Below are positions 8,305-16,855 of a stretch of DNA of 64,000 bases, in pieces. Below the pieces are notes generated by a model. That model was not told the DNA's origin. It searched no databases and was given only the letters and a program-made list of their open reading frames with translations. This stretch comes from Duganella sp. SG902. Its GTDB lineage: Bacteria > Pseudomonadota > Gammaproteobacteria > Burkholderiales > Burkholderiaceae_D. Every line of letters begins with the position of its first letter. The first letter of the stretch is position 1. Location of the stretch: NCBI RefSeq assembly GCF_013376005.1, contig NZ_JABMJK010000005.1, positions 310,001 to 374,000 on the forward strand, in the 5' to 3' direction. The translations under genes and the position numbers were made by a program.

Positions 8305-8961
8305 ATGTCGCTGCGCATCAATGACATCGCCCCGGATTTCACCGCCAATACCACCCACGGCAAGATCGATTTCCATAACTGGATCGGCGACCAATGGGCC
8401 ATCCTGTTCTCGCATCCCAAGGATTTCACGCCGGTCTGCACCACCGAACTGGGCTACATGGCCAGGATCGAGCCGGAGTTCACCAAGCGTAACGCCAAGC
8501 TGATCGGCCTGTCGATCGACCCGGTCGAGAACCACGAGAAGTGGGCCGCCGATATCGAGGAAACCCAGGGCGCCGCCGTCAAATACCCGATGATCGGCGA
8601 CACCGACCTGGCCGTCGCCAAGCTGTACAACATGCTGCCGGCCGACGAGGCCGGCACCTCGGACGGCCGCACCGCCGCCACCAACGCCACCGTGCGCTCG
8701 GTGTTCATCATCGGCCCGGACAAGAAGATCAAGCTGATGCTGACCTACCCGATGACCACCGGCCGCAACTTCGACGAAATCCTGCGCGTGCTCGATTCCA
8801 TGCAGCTGACCGCCAAGCACAAGGTGGCCACGCCGGTGAACTGGAAGAATGGCGATGACGTCATCATCACCCCCGCCGTCAGCAATGAGGAGGCGGAAAC
8901 CAAGTTCCCCGGCTTCCGCACCATCAAGCCTTACCTGCGTGTGACCAAGCAGCCGGTTTAA
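8305..8961 (+). CDS. 1-Cys peroxiredoxin (Prx6 type)
   Basis: This 218-residue thiol peroxidase reduces hydrogen peroxide and organic peroxides. The peroxidatic cysteine is C45 in FTPVCTTELG, and no other cysteine exists in the protein, so it must be a 1-Cys enzyme that uses an external thiol for recycling. Length and the long C-terminal dimerisation extension (VATPVNWKNGDDVIITP) match the Prx6/PrxC subgroup rather than AhpC. It lies 2 nt upstream of ung, so oxidative defence and base-excision repair may share a transcript. Confidence 0.93.
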   Translation: MSLRINDIAPDFTANTTHGKIDFHNWIGDQWAILFSHPKDFTPVCTTELGYMARIEPEFTKRNAKLIGLSIDPVENHEKWAADIEETQGAAVKYPMIGDTDLAVAKLYNMLPADEAGTSDGRTAATNATVRSVFIIGPDKKIKLMLTYPMTTGRNFDEILRVLDSMQLTAKHKVATPVNWKNGDDVIITPAVSNEEAETKFPGFRTIKPYLRVTKQPV

Positions 8962-8963
8962 GC

Positions 8964-9626
8964 ATGAGTGTACGCATCGAGGAGTCGTGGAAACTGCGGT
9001 TGCAGCACGAGTTTGAGCAGCCTTACTGGGAATCACTGACCTCCTTTGTGCGTGGCGAATACGCGGCCGGACAGTGCTGCCCGGCCGGCAAGAACATCTT
9101 CCGCGCCTTCGACCTGACGCCCTTCCACGACGTCAAGGTCGTCATCCTCGGCCAGGACCCGTATCACACGCCGGGCGCCGCCATGGGCTTTTGCTTCTCG
9201 GTCCCCGAGGGCAACCGCCCGCAGCCCAGCCTGCAAAACATTTTCCAGGAACTGCACAACGATCTCGGCCTCGAGCGCCGCCAGACCGACCTCAGCGACT
9301 GGGCGCGGCAAGGGGTGTTCCTGCTGAACAGCGTGCTGACCGTGCGCGCGCGCGAGGCCGGCTCGCATGCCAACAAGGGTTGGGAAACCTTCACGGACAG
9401 CGCCATCCGCGCCCTGTCGCAGCAGCGCGAAAACATCGTCTTTATCCTGTGGGGCAGCTACGCCATCGCCAAGCGCGCGCTGATCGACAGCCGCAAGCAT
9501 CTGGTGATCACCTCGCCGCACCCGTCGCCGTTCTCCGCGCACAAGGGCTTCTTCGGCAGCAAGCCGTTCTCGCGCGCGAACGATTACTTAACCTCCAAAG
9601 GCCAAGCGCCGATACAGTGGGCTTAA
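8964..9626 (+). CDS. ung: Uracil-DNA glycosylase, family 1
   Basis: Ung removes uracil from DNA to start base-excision repair. Visible motifs are the water-activating loop GQDPYH with D65, the uracil pocket segment LLNSVLTV, and the DNA-intercalation loop HPSPFSAHKGFFGS with the catalytic H186. The residue usually given as the intercalating leucine in E. coli Ung (HPSPLSA) is Phe190 here. The length of 220 residues is normal. It follows the peroxiredoxin by 2 nt and precedes a thioesterase gene by 2 nt, making a compact three-gene unit. Confidence 0.97.
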   Translation: MSVRIEESWKLRLQHEFEQPYWESLTSFVRGEYAAGQCCPAGKNIFRAFDLTPFHDVKVVILGQDPYHTPGAAMGFCFSVPEGNRPQPSLQNIFQELHNDLGLERRQTDLSDWARQGVFLLNSVLTVRAREAGSHANKGWETFTDSAIRALSQQRENIVFILWGSYAIAKRALIDSRKHLVITSPHPSPFSAHKGFFGSKPFSRANDYLTSKGQAPIQWA

Positions 9627-9628
9627 AC

Positions 9629-10054
9629 ATGGACGCGAACAAATTCACCCCCGACTACTTCAACACCTTCGGCAAGGGCACGCTGCCGGATCACCTGGGC
9701 ATCGTCATCACCTCGGTGCAGGAAAACCAGATCGTGGCCGAGTTCACCGTCACGCCAAACCACCTGGCGCCAAACGGCTTCCTGCACGCCGGCAGCGTGG
9801 TCACGCTGGCCGACACGGCCTGCGGTTACGCCTGCTTCGCGCACCTGCCTGAAGGCGCACAGAATTTCACCACCATCGAGCTCAAATCCAATCACCTGGG
9901 CACCGCGCGCGAAGGCACGGTGGTGGCCACCGCGACCGCCGTGCATCTGGGCCGCACCACGCAGGTATGGGACGCCATCGTCATCAACAAGGCCACTGGC
10001 AAAACAATAGCGTTGTTCCGCTGCACACAAATGGTTTTGTACCCGGCCAAATAG
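9629..10054 (+). CDS. PaaI-type hotdog thioesterase
   Basis: This 141-residue single hotdog-fold protein has the motif HLAPNGFLHAGSVVTLADTA, in which the catalytic-type Gly/His region (NGFLHAG) and the following Asp match PaaI/YbgC-related acyl-CoA thioesterases. The second half (TTIELKSNHLGTAREGTVVATA) fits the hotdog helix-strand core. The start is placed at ATG 9629, 2 nt after the ung stop; a longer frame upstream lies inside ung and is not real. Its acyl-CoA substrate cannot be deduced and no phenylacetate genes are nearby. Confidence 0.85.
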   Translation: MDANKFTPDYFNTFGKGTLPDHLGIVITSVQENQIVAEFTVTPNHLAPNGFLHAGSVVTLADTACGYACFAHLPEGAQNFTTIELKSNHLGTAREGTVVATATAVHLGRTTQVWDAIVINKATGKTIALFRCTQMVLYPAK

Positions 10055-10241
10055 CGTCCAGCCGTCGCCGGCAGGGCCGCTCCCCCCTGCGATTTACGCA
10101 ATTTTCTCTGTTGTTTTGAGCATTTTTGGAATTGTCCCCGTGAAGCATGCATTTGAAAATGATGTTTCAAATATATAAAAACTTGCGCCCTGGAGATAAC
10201 AGCACAGCCTCCTGGCGCCGGTTAAATCAACGGGGACAGGA

Positions 10242-11726
10242 ATGGACGGCACATACAAACGTATTGTGGTCGTTGGCGGCGGCACGGCCGGCTGGATGGC
10301 CGCGACGGCCTTGGCAAGCGCATTGCCCGCCAGCACCGTGGAGCTGGTGGAATCCGAGGAGATCGGCATCGTCGGCGTGGGCGAAGCGACCTTTCCCTCG
10401 ATCCGCAACTTCCACCGTTTGGTCGGCATCGACGAGGCGGAGTTTCTGCGCGCCACCCACGGCACCTACAAACTGGGCATCGAATTTCGCGACTGGCGCG
10501 AGCGCGGCGAACGGTATTTCCATACCTTTGGCGATTTTGGCGAGCTGAGCGGGCCGAACGCCCTGTGGGGCCATTTCCGCCGCGTGGGCGACGCCGGCCT
10601 GGGCACGCTGGGCGAGCAGTGCCTGCCGACCGTGATGGCCAGCCAGGGCCGTTTCCAGGGCCTGGCCTCGGAAGAGGACCGTCCCTTCAACTATGCCTAC
10701 CACTTCGACGCCGCGTTGTACGCCGTCTTCCTGCGCAAGCTGGCGTTGCAGCGCGGCGTGCGGCGCACCGAGGGCCGAGTGGTCGAGGTGGTGCGCCGCG
10801 CCGACGGCGGCGTGGCCCGGCTGACGCTGGCCGACGGCCGCGCGCTGGACGGCGACCTGTTCATCGACTGTTCCGGTTTCGCCTCCCTGCTGCTGGGGCG
10901 CAGCCTGAACGAGCCATTCGTCGACTTCAGCCACTGGCTGCCGGTGGACCGGGCCTGGGCCGTCCCCACCGAACTGAGCGGGGCGGCGCTGACACCCTAC
11001 ACGCGCGCCACCGCGCTCGAAGCGGGCTGGGCTTGGCGTATTCCGCTGAGCAGCCGGATCGGCAACGGCCATGTGTTCGCCAGCCGCTACATCGATGAGG
11101 AGCGCGCGCGTGAACAATTGCTGGGGCAGCTGGACGGCCGGCCGCTGGCCGAGCCGCGCCTGTTGCGCTTCACCACCGGCCACCGGCAGCGCTGCTGGGT
11201 CCACAACGTGGTCGGCCTGGGGCTGGCGTCCGGCTTTCTGGAGCCGCTGGAATCGACCAGCATTTTCCTGATCCAGAGCGGCCTCGGCCATCTGATTCCC
11301 GTTTTGCAGCAGGGCCGCGCGTCCACCGCGGCCGAGATCGACCATTACAACAGCGGCATGGCGCGTCAATTTGCGCGCATCCGCGATTTCATCATCCTGC
11401 ACTACTGCCTCACGGCGCGCCGCGACAGCCCCTTGTGGCGCGCCATGGCCAGCATGGACTTGCCCGACACCCTGGCGTTCAAGCTGCACGCCTGGCGCCA
11501 GGCCGGCGTGCTGCATCAATACGCCTGGGAAGGCTTCGATGCCCACAGCTGGCTGGCGATCCACGCCGGCATGGGCCATTGGCCCGAGCGCATCGACCCG
11601 GGGCTGGAGGAGCTCACGCGCGAGGAGGCCTTGCAGGCCTTGCGCCAGCGGCGCGCGCGCCTTGCCGCCGTGGTTGCGGCCATGCCCACCCACGAGGCCT
11701 ATCTGCGCCGGATGGTGGCGCGCTAA
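10242..11726 (+). CDS. Flavin-dependent tryptophan halogenase family protein
   Basis: This 494-residue FAD enzyme has the Rossmann motif GGGTAGWMAA (residues 12-21), the essential lysine K77 in HGTYKLGIEF, the halogenase signature WAWRIP (residues 263-268) and the E337-S338 pair in FLEPLESTSIF that contacts substrate and chloramine. All catalytic hallmarks of PrnA/RebH-type halogenases are therefore present. Many homologues sit beside TonB receptors in Caulobacter- and Xanthomonas-like genomes, and a receptor follows here. Partner flavin reductases are often encoded elsewhere; a flavin reductase-like gene is at 55043. Substrate (free tryptophan, peptide or another aromatic) is unknown. GGGGACAGG upstream is the ribosome-binding site. 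Confidence 0.9.
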   Translation: MDGTYKRIVVVGGGTAGWMAATALASALPASTVELVESEEIGIVGVGEATFPSIRNFHRLVGIDEAEFLRATHGTYKLGIEFRDWRERGERYFHTFGDFGELSGPNALWGHFRRVGDAGLGTLGEQCLPTVMASQGRFQGLASEEDRPFNYAYHFDAALYAVFLRKLALQRGVRRTEGRVVEVVRRADGGVARLTLADGRALDGDLFIDCSGFASLLLGRSLNEPFVDFSHWLPVDRAWAVPTELSGAALTPYTRATALEAGWAWRIPLSSRIGNGHVFASRYIDEERAREQLLGQLDGRPLAEPRLLRFTTGHRQRCWVHNVVGLGLASGFLEPLESTSIFLIQSGLGHLIPVLQQGRASTAAEIDHYNSGMARQFARIRDFIILHYCLTARRDSPLWRAMASMDLPDTLAFKLHAWRQAGVLHQYAWEGFDAHSWLAIHAGMGHWPERIDPGLEELTREEALQALRQRRARLAAVVAAMPTHEAYLRRMVAR

Positions 11727-11802
11727 CGTCAAGTCTTTCCCGCTCACCGGCGCGAGCCTGGCGGGGACATTTCTGTAAGCACAATCGAGGAGACAAAGTA
11801 TC

Positions 11803-13086
11803 ATGATGAAACGAATGACAGGATTCCGGCTGTCGGCCCTGGGCCTGGCCGGCATCGCGCTGCTGGCCGGTTGCGGCGGCGGCGGCGGTGGCAGTGGCAG
11901 TGGCGGTTCCGGCGGCGCGGTGCAGACCATCGCCTTCGACTTTCCGGGCGGCGCCACCGTGGCCATCCCGCCCGCCGTGGCGACCACGCAGCTGGTCGCC
12001 ACCGCCAGTTCCGGCGGACCGATCACCTTCACCTCGAATACGCCGACCGTTTGCACCGTCAACGGCAGCACCGTGTCCCTGCTGATCGCCGGTGAGTGCT
12101 CGGTGACCGCCACCCAGCCCGGCTACCAAGGCTACGCCCCGGCCTCGCAGAGCCAGTTGTTCGTCATTCCCAAGCGGCCGCAGACGATCGTGTTCCGCAA
12201 TCCGGGCTCGCAAGCGCTGGATGGGCAGCCGGCAACGCTGACCGCGACCGTCAACACGGGCCGGCCGGTCACCTTCTCGACCAGCACGCCGACGGTGTGC
12301 TCGGTCAACGGCAACACACTGTCCAAGCTGGCCAACGGGCTGTGCGTGGTCACCGCCACGCAGAGCGGCGACGATATCTTTGCGGCCGTGAAGCTGGACC
12401 GGAGCATTCCGGTGGGCACGGAAAAGGCGCCCGCGCTGACTTTCCTGAGCGGCTATAAGGACACCTCGACCACCAGGGAGCTGGGCAGCGTCGGCACCTA
12501 TTCCGGCAGCAGCGCCGATGGCTGGTGGTGCGGCGGCAGCTGGTGCGGCAGCGCCGTGTCCGGCGACGGCGGCAGCTTCTCGTATTTCTACAGCATCCAG
12601 CCGGCGGATCCCGCCGGCCTGGGCGCCTACTATGGCTTCACCATGATGGCCGGCACACTGAGCGCGATGGCCTCGGGCGGCGACACGCTGGTCGGCGTGC
12701 GCATCGACGCCCAGGCGGCGCTGAAGTTCAATCTGGCGCAGAACAGCGAGTGGTTCGGCACCGGCAAAAACGCGGTCAATGTCGATCTGTACCTCGGCCA
12801 CTACGCGCTCAAGGAGGGCAAGGACTGCAACGTGAAGCTGCGCGCCGTGGTGACGCCGACCCAGGCCGCCGCCACCGACTACAGCGTCGGCCTGAGGGAC
12901 AAGTTCACGATCAGCGAGTCGTGCGGCCTGACCGGGCTGGACCTGTGGAATGAATTGCAGGACTACCCGATCTCGAAGATCGAGTTTTCCGCGGTGAACA
13001 CGAACACCACGGCATCGAGCACAGGCACGGCCGCGCCCACCTTTACCAGCAAGCTGACGCTGACCGGCGCCATCAGCTTCCAATGA
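11803..13086 (+). CDS. Lipoprotein with two Ig-like repeats
   Basis: The signal peptide ends in a lipobox LLAGC with C24 as lipidation site, followed by a Gly/Ser linker. Residues about 40-200 contain two tandem repeats of Ig-like type, each with a core such as TFTSNTPTVCTVNGSTV and TFSTSTPTVCSVNGNTL followed by VTATQ. The C-terminal half (about 200-427) is a Gly/Ser/Trp-rich domain that I do not recognise (for example DGWWCGGSWCGS). It lies between the halogenase and the TonB receptor with gaps of 76 and 16 nt, so it probably serves as a surface or periplasmic partner of the receptor. Function is inferred from position only. Confidence 0.8.
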   Translation: MMKRMTGFRLSALGLAGIALLAGCGGGGGGSGSGGSGGAVQTIAFDFPGGATVAIPPAVATTQLVATASSGGPITFTSNTPTVCTVNGSTVSLLIAGECSVTATQPGYQGYAPASQSQLFVIPKRPQTIVFRNPGSQALDGQPATLTATVNTGRPVTFSTSTPTVCSVNGNTLSKLANGLCVVTATQSGDDIFAAVKLDRSIPVGTEKAPALTFLSGYKDTSTTRELGSVGTYSGSSADGWWCGGSWCGSAVSGDGGSFSYFYSIQPADPAGLGAYYGFTMMAGTLSAMASGGDTLVGVRIDAQAALKFNLAQNSEWFGTGKNAVNVDLYLGHYALKEGKDCNVKLRAVVTPTQAAATDYSVGLRDKFTISESCGLTGLDLWNELQDYPISKIEFSAVNTNTTASSTGTAAPTFTSKLTLTGAISFQ

Positions 13087-13102
13087 CAAGAGGAACAAGA
13101 TA

Positions 13103-16100
13103 ATGAAAAACACAGGGACGATGAGCAACAGGAAACCGCTCAAGATGACCGTGCTGGCGATGGTGGCGGCGCAGCTGGCGCTGCTGTACAGCGGCGGCGT
13201 GCTGGCGCAGACGGACACGCCGCCGCCGGTCAGCAAGGACACGCCGCCGGACAAGATCGTGGTCGTGACCGGCCAGCGCAAGCAGCTGGAGACCTCGCAA
13301 AAAATCAAGCAAGAGTCCGACCTGATCGTCGATTCGGTCGTGGCCGACGAGGCCGGCAAACTGCCGGACAAGTCGATCACCGAAGTGCTGCAGCGGGTGG
13401 TGGGCGTCACCATGGACCGCAATACCTCGCGCACCCGCACCAACGCCGCCAGCAATCCGCTGTCCTACAACGTCGAGGGCTCGGGCGTGCAGATCCGCGG
13501 CCTGTCCTGGGGCTCCTCCACCCTGAACGGACGCGAAGGCTTCTCGGCCGGCTGGCCCGGACGCGAATTGAGCTGGGGCGACATCCCGCCGGAACTGATG
13601 GCCGGCGTGGACGTGTACAAGAACCCCTCGTCCGAGCTGATCGAAGGCGGCATCAGCGGCCAGGTCAATCTGCGCACCCGGCTGCCGTTCGACTCCAAGG
13701 GGCAATCGGGCGCCTTTTCCTTCTCGGACAGCTATAGCCCGTTTGGCAAGAAGAATACGCCGTCCTTCTCCGGCCTGTACTCCAACCGCTGGTCGACCGA
13801 CATGGGCGAAATCGGCGCCCTGATCGACGTCTCCTACGGCAAATCGGCGTTCCGCTCCGACTCCTACACCCTCGGCGCCTACTACCCGCTGAGCAAGCCG
13901 GTCCCCGGCAAGACGGTGTGGGTGCCGAACGGCATCTCCTGGGGCACCAGCGAGGGCGAGTCGGAACGCGCGGGTATCTATGGCGCATTGCAATGGAAGA
14001 AGAACGACAAGGAGTCGTCGCTGACGTACTTCGATTCGGGCTTCCGTTCCGAGAGCGTCAACGGCGGCATCTTCAGCACCGCGTCGGACGGCAATCTCGG
14101 CCTGACCCCGTATGACCTCACGCTCACCAATGCCCAGTACGACGCCAACGGCATCCTGCAAAAAGGCACGTTGAGCTATCCGGGCGGCACTGGCCGCAAC
14201 CAGTTCGCGGCGGGCGGCTTGTCCGCCGGCTCCACCAGTTCCTATGACAATGCGCATGGACGCACGCGCGATATCTCCTGGAACCTGAAATGGAGGATGG
14301 ATGAGCGCTGGACCTTCCAGAGCGATCTGCAATGGGTGCACGCCACCAATGGCGGGGACGGCAACATGATCAATATGGGCACCTTCGTGCCCAGCATGAG
14401 CTTTGACCTCACCACCCCGCGGCCGACGGTCGGTTTCGACGCCGCCGCCCGCGCCGCCCTGGCCGATCCCGGCAACTATTACTTCAACACCCTGCAGCCT
14501 TACCTCAACAAGGCGAAGGGCGACATGTACGCCTGGAAGGGCGACGCCAAGTTCGTCTTCGACAGCGACGTGCTGCGCGATCTGCGCTTTGGCGTGCGTG
14601 TGACGCACCGCTCGATGTCGCATGCGATCGGCGTCGGCAGCGGCTGGTATTCCCTGTCCGAGCCGTGGGCGGTGCTGCAGAGCCCGGTGGCGGGCCGGCC
14701 GCCGATGGCTTCCGAGTGGGGCAGCAACTGGCAACCGCGCGGCAATTTCGGCTATCTGAGCGATCCGCGCTATGCCAACCTTGCCCCGGTCCAGCAATAC
14801 ACCTTCCCCAACTTCTTCAACGGCAGGATAGGCATGCCGCCAACCATCGTGGTGCCCACCATGGCCGCGGTGCGTAACTATCCGGCCCAGGCCGCGGCGC
14901 TGCTGGCGGTGAAGCGCTTGCAATGCGAGGATGGCAACAAGCTCAAGAACACCAACGTCGATTGTTCGACCCAGGGCAGCGACTGGCGGCCGATGATCTT
15001 CTCGAACGACCCCAAGGACATCAACCCGCAAAATCCCGTGCAGGGCGCGCTGTCGACCGCCAGCGAAAACACCCAGGCCCTGTATGGCACCCTGCGCTTC
15101 GGCTTCGACAACTGGAAGTACCCGGTGGAAGGCAACGCGGGGGTGCGGGTGATCCGGTCGAGCTCGCAGTCGCACGGCTACACGGTATTCAATCCGCAAT
15201 ATAGCGACACCACCAATCCCGCCTTGCCGCGGTTCGGGGTGTTCAACGAGCCGCTGGACGTCAAGGGCAGCCATACCGACGTGATCCCGAGCCTGAACCT
15301 GAAGGTGAACCTGACCGACAAGCTGCAGTCGCGCATTGCGCTGTCGCAGGGCATTGCCCGCCCCGGCTTCGACCAGTTGCAGGAGTACGTCAATCTGCAG
15401 CAGAAGGTGGAAAACGCCACCGTCAACGGCGTCACCACCATCAAGTCGGTCAGCTACGTCGGGACCAACTCGGGCAACGCGAACCTGAAGCCGCTTAAAT
15501 CGAACAACTTCGATCTGTCGCTGGAATGGTATCCGCGCGCCGGCCAGTCGCTCACGGCAGTGGTGTTCTACAAGAAGATCAAGGACATCATCATGAACGA
15601 TACCTACACCAGAAGCGTGAAGGATCTGGCCGGCAATTCGCAGGAGTTCGTCATCACCGGGCCGGCCAACGCGGCCAAGCTGTGGCAGGGCGGCATTGAG
15701 ATCGCCGGCCAGACCTATCTGGACAAGCTGCCCGGCCTGGAGGACATACCGGATTGGGCCAAGGGCTTCGGCGTTTCCGCCAACTGGACCTATCTGGATG
15801 GCAAGCAGGACCTGTACCATCCCTACACGGCGCCTTATTGCCCGAAGAACGGCACGGCCACCTCCATGAACAATCTCTACGGTTGCGACACCAACGGTCT
15901 GCCCTTCAAGGACCTGCCGGTGGTCAACATGTCCAGGCATGCCTTCAACCTGGGCCTGATGTACGACCGTGGGCCGATTTCGGCGCGACTGGCGTATAGC
16001 TGGCGCTCGCGCACCTTGTTGGCGACCAACGCCTTTGGCGCCGGCGGCAATGATGCCGTCAGCGCCGATCCGGCACGCCTGGTCAACGGGGTGGCGCCGA

Positions 16101-16321
16101 CGGACGTGGGCTGGGGCTTGCCGGTGTGGCAGGAGGCGGTGGGACAGTGGGACGCCAGTCTCAACTACAACTTCACCGCCAACCTGTGGGCCAGCGCCGC
16201 GGTCAGCAACCTGACCCGGACCGTGACCAAGCAGACCAATCAGCAGTACATCGGCAACACGGGACGTTCCTGGTTCGATCCGGGCCGCAGCTTCCGGGTA
16301 GCCATGGGTTATCACTTCTGA
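13103..16321 (+). CDS. TonB-dependent outer-membrane receptor
   Basis: The protein has 1072 residues: a signal peptide (cleavage near residue 36, VLAQT), an N-terminal plug domain (about 60-210) containing LPDKSITEVLQRVVGVTMDR and VQIRGLSWGSSTLNGRE, and a long beta-barrel ending GRSFRVAMGYHF with the terminal aromatic residue needed for outer-membrane insertion. Plug motifs and length match the large TonB-Xanthomonas/Caulobacter subfamily, often linked to oligosaccharide or other complex substrates and to halogenase genes. It imports its ligand using TonB-ExbBD energy. The ligand is unknown. Confidence 0.95.
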   Translation: MKNTGTMSNRKPLKMTVLAMVAAQLALLYSGGVLAQTDTPPPVSKDTPPDKIVVVTGQRKQLETSQKIKQESDLIVDSVVADEAGKLPDKSITEVLQRVVGVTMDRNTSRTRTNAASNPLSYNVEGSGVQIRGLSWGSSTLNGREGFSAGWPGRELSWGDIPPELMAGVDVYKNPSSELIEGGISGQVNLRTRLPFDSKGQSGAFSFSDSYSPFGKKNTPSFSGLYSNRWSTDMGEIGALIDVSYGKSAFRSDSYTLGAYYPLSKPVPGKTVWVPNGISWGTSEGESERAGIYGALQWKKNDKESSLTYFDSGFRSESVNGGIFSTASDGNLGLTPYDLTLTNAQYDANGILQKGTLSYPGGTGRNQFAAGGLSAGSTSSYDNAHGRTRDISWNLKWRMDERWTFQSDLQWVHATNGGDGNMINMGTFVPSMSFDLTTPRPTVGFDAAARAALADPGNYYFNTLQPYLNKAKGDMYAWKGDAKFVFDSDVLRDLRFGVRVTHRSMSHAIGVGSGWYSLSEPWAVLQSPVAGRPPMASEWGSNWQPRGNFGYLSDPRYANLAPVQQYTFPNFFNGRIGMPPTIVVPTMAAVRNYPAQAAALLAVKRLQCEDGNKLKNTNVDCSTQGSDWRPMIFSNDPKDINPQNPVQGALSTASENTQALYGTLRFGFDNWKYPVEGNAGVRVIRSSSQSHGYTVFNPQYSDTTNPALPRFGVFNEPLDVKGSHTDVIPSLNLKVNLTDKLQSRIALSQGIARPGFDQLQEYVNLQQKVENATVNGVTTIKSVSYVGTNSGNANLKPLKSNNFDLSLEWYPRAGQSLTAVVFYKKIKDIIMNDTYTRSVKDLAGNSQEFVITGPANAAKLWQGGIEIAGQTYLDKLPGLEDIPDWAKGFGVSANWTYLDGKQDLYHPYTAPYCPKNGTATSMNNLYGCDTNGLPFKDLPVVNMSRHAFNLGLMYDRGPISARLAYSWRSRTLLATNAFGAGGNDAVSADPARLVNGVAPTDVGWGLPVWQEAVGQWDASLNYNFTANLWASAAVSNLTRTVTKQTNQQYIGNTGRSWFDPGRSFRVAMGYHF

Positions 16322-16325
16322 TAAA

Positions 16326-16360
16326 TTCATCCTCATGCGTGCACCACACATGAGGATGAA
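16326..16360 (+). promoter_or_regulatory. Hairpin sequestering the ribosome-binding site of the globin gene
   Basis: A 12-bp perfect stem (TTCATCCTCATG at 16326-16337, CATGAGGATGAA at 16349-16360) with an 11-nt apex that can pair further lies between the receptor and globin genes. The right arm contains the GAGGA ribosome-binding site 6 nt before the globin ATG. There is no T-run, so it is not a classical terminator. It would limit translation of the globin unless opened. Confidence 0.6.
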
Positions 16361-16362
16361 CG

Positions 16363-16836
16363 ATGATTAAACGCCCCCGCCTGCTGGCACTGGGCTTGCT
16401 GCTGGCCTCGTCGCTGGCGCTGGCCCAGATGCCGTACACCGAAGACTCCACCTACCAGGGCCTGGGCGGCAAGGAAGGTATCAAGAAGATTGTCGATACC
16501 TTCCTCACTCTGGTGCTGGCCGATCCGCGCATCAAGGACAATTTCACCGACTTCGATATTCCGCAGCTGAACACCCGCCTGCAGGAGCAGTTCTGCGAGT
16601 TCGCCGGCGGCCCCTGCAAGTACACCGGCAAATACCGCGACAAGACCATGGACGGTGTCGGCACCGTGCGTGACATGAAGACCGTGCATCAGGATCTGAA
16701 GATCACCAACGCCATGTTCAACGCGCTGACCGAGGACTTGCAGATCGCCATGGAACAGCACAATGTGCCCAGCAGCGTGGCGCTCAAGCTGGTCGCCAAG
16801 CTGGCGCCGATGCAACGCGACATCGTGACGCAATAA
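16363..16836 (+). CDS. Exported group 1 truncated haemoglobin
   Basis: The protein has 157 residues. A signal peptide (residues 1-21, LLLASSLALAQ) precedes a 2-over-2 globin domain beginning YQGLGGKEGIKKIVDTFLTLVLADPRI, typical of group 1 truncated globins. The proximal haem-binding histidine is most likely H109 in KTVHQDLKIT. Most truncated globins are cytoplasmic, so periplasmic export points to oxygen, nitric oxide or peroxide chemistry in the envelope. Two extra cysteines (C78, C85) could form a periplasmic disulfide. It is followed 19 nt later by an outer-membrane DUF3034 protein, probably in the same transcript. Confidence 0.85.
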   Translation: MIKRPRLLALGLLLASSLALAQMPYTEDSTYQGLGGKEGIKKIVDTFLTLVLADPRIKDNFTDFDIPQLNTRLQEQFCEFAGGPCKYTGKYRDKTMDGVGTVRDMKTVHQDLKITNAMFNALTEDLQIAMEQHNVPSSVALKLVAKLAPMQRDIVTQ

Positions 16837-16855
16837 TTCCGCCGGGAGCCGAGCA

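Noticed and set aside
10227..12113. Long minus-strand open frame across the halogenase and lipoprotein genes
   Set aside because: It crosses two well-supported plus-strand genes and encodes no recognisable protein.
13073..16351. A 1092-codon open frame on the minus strand opposite the TonB receptor
   Set aside because: It is the complement of a clear receptor gene; its translation is low-complexity (His/Arg/Gly/Ala-rich) with no recognisable domain. High GC content produces such long antisense frames.
16326..16360. Hairpin after the TonB receptor considered as an intrinsic terminator
   Set aside because: No T-tract follows, and the right arm overlaps the next gene's ribosome-binding site, so a translational role is more likely.
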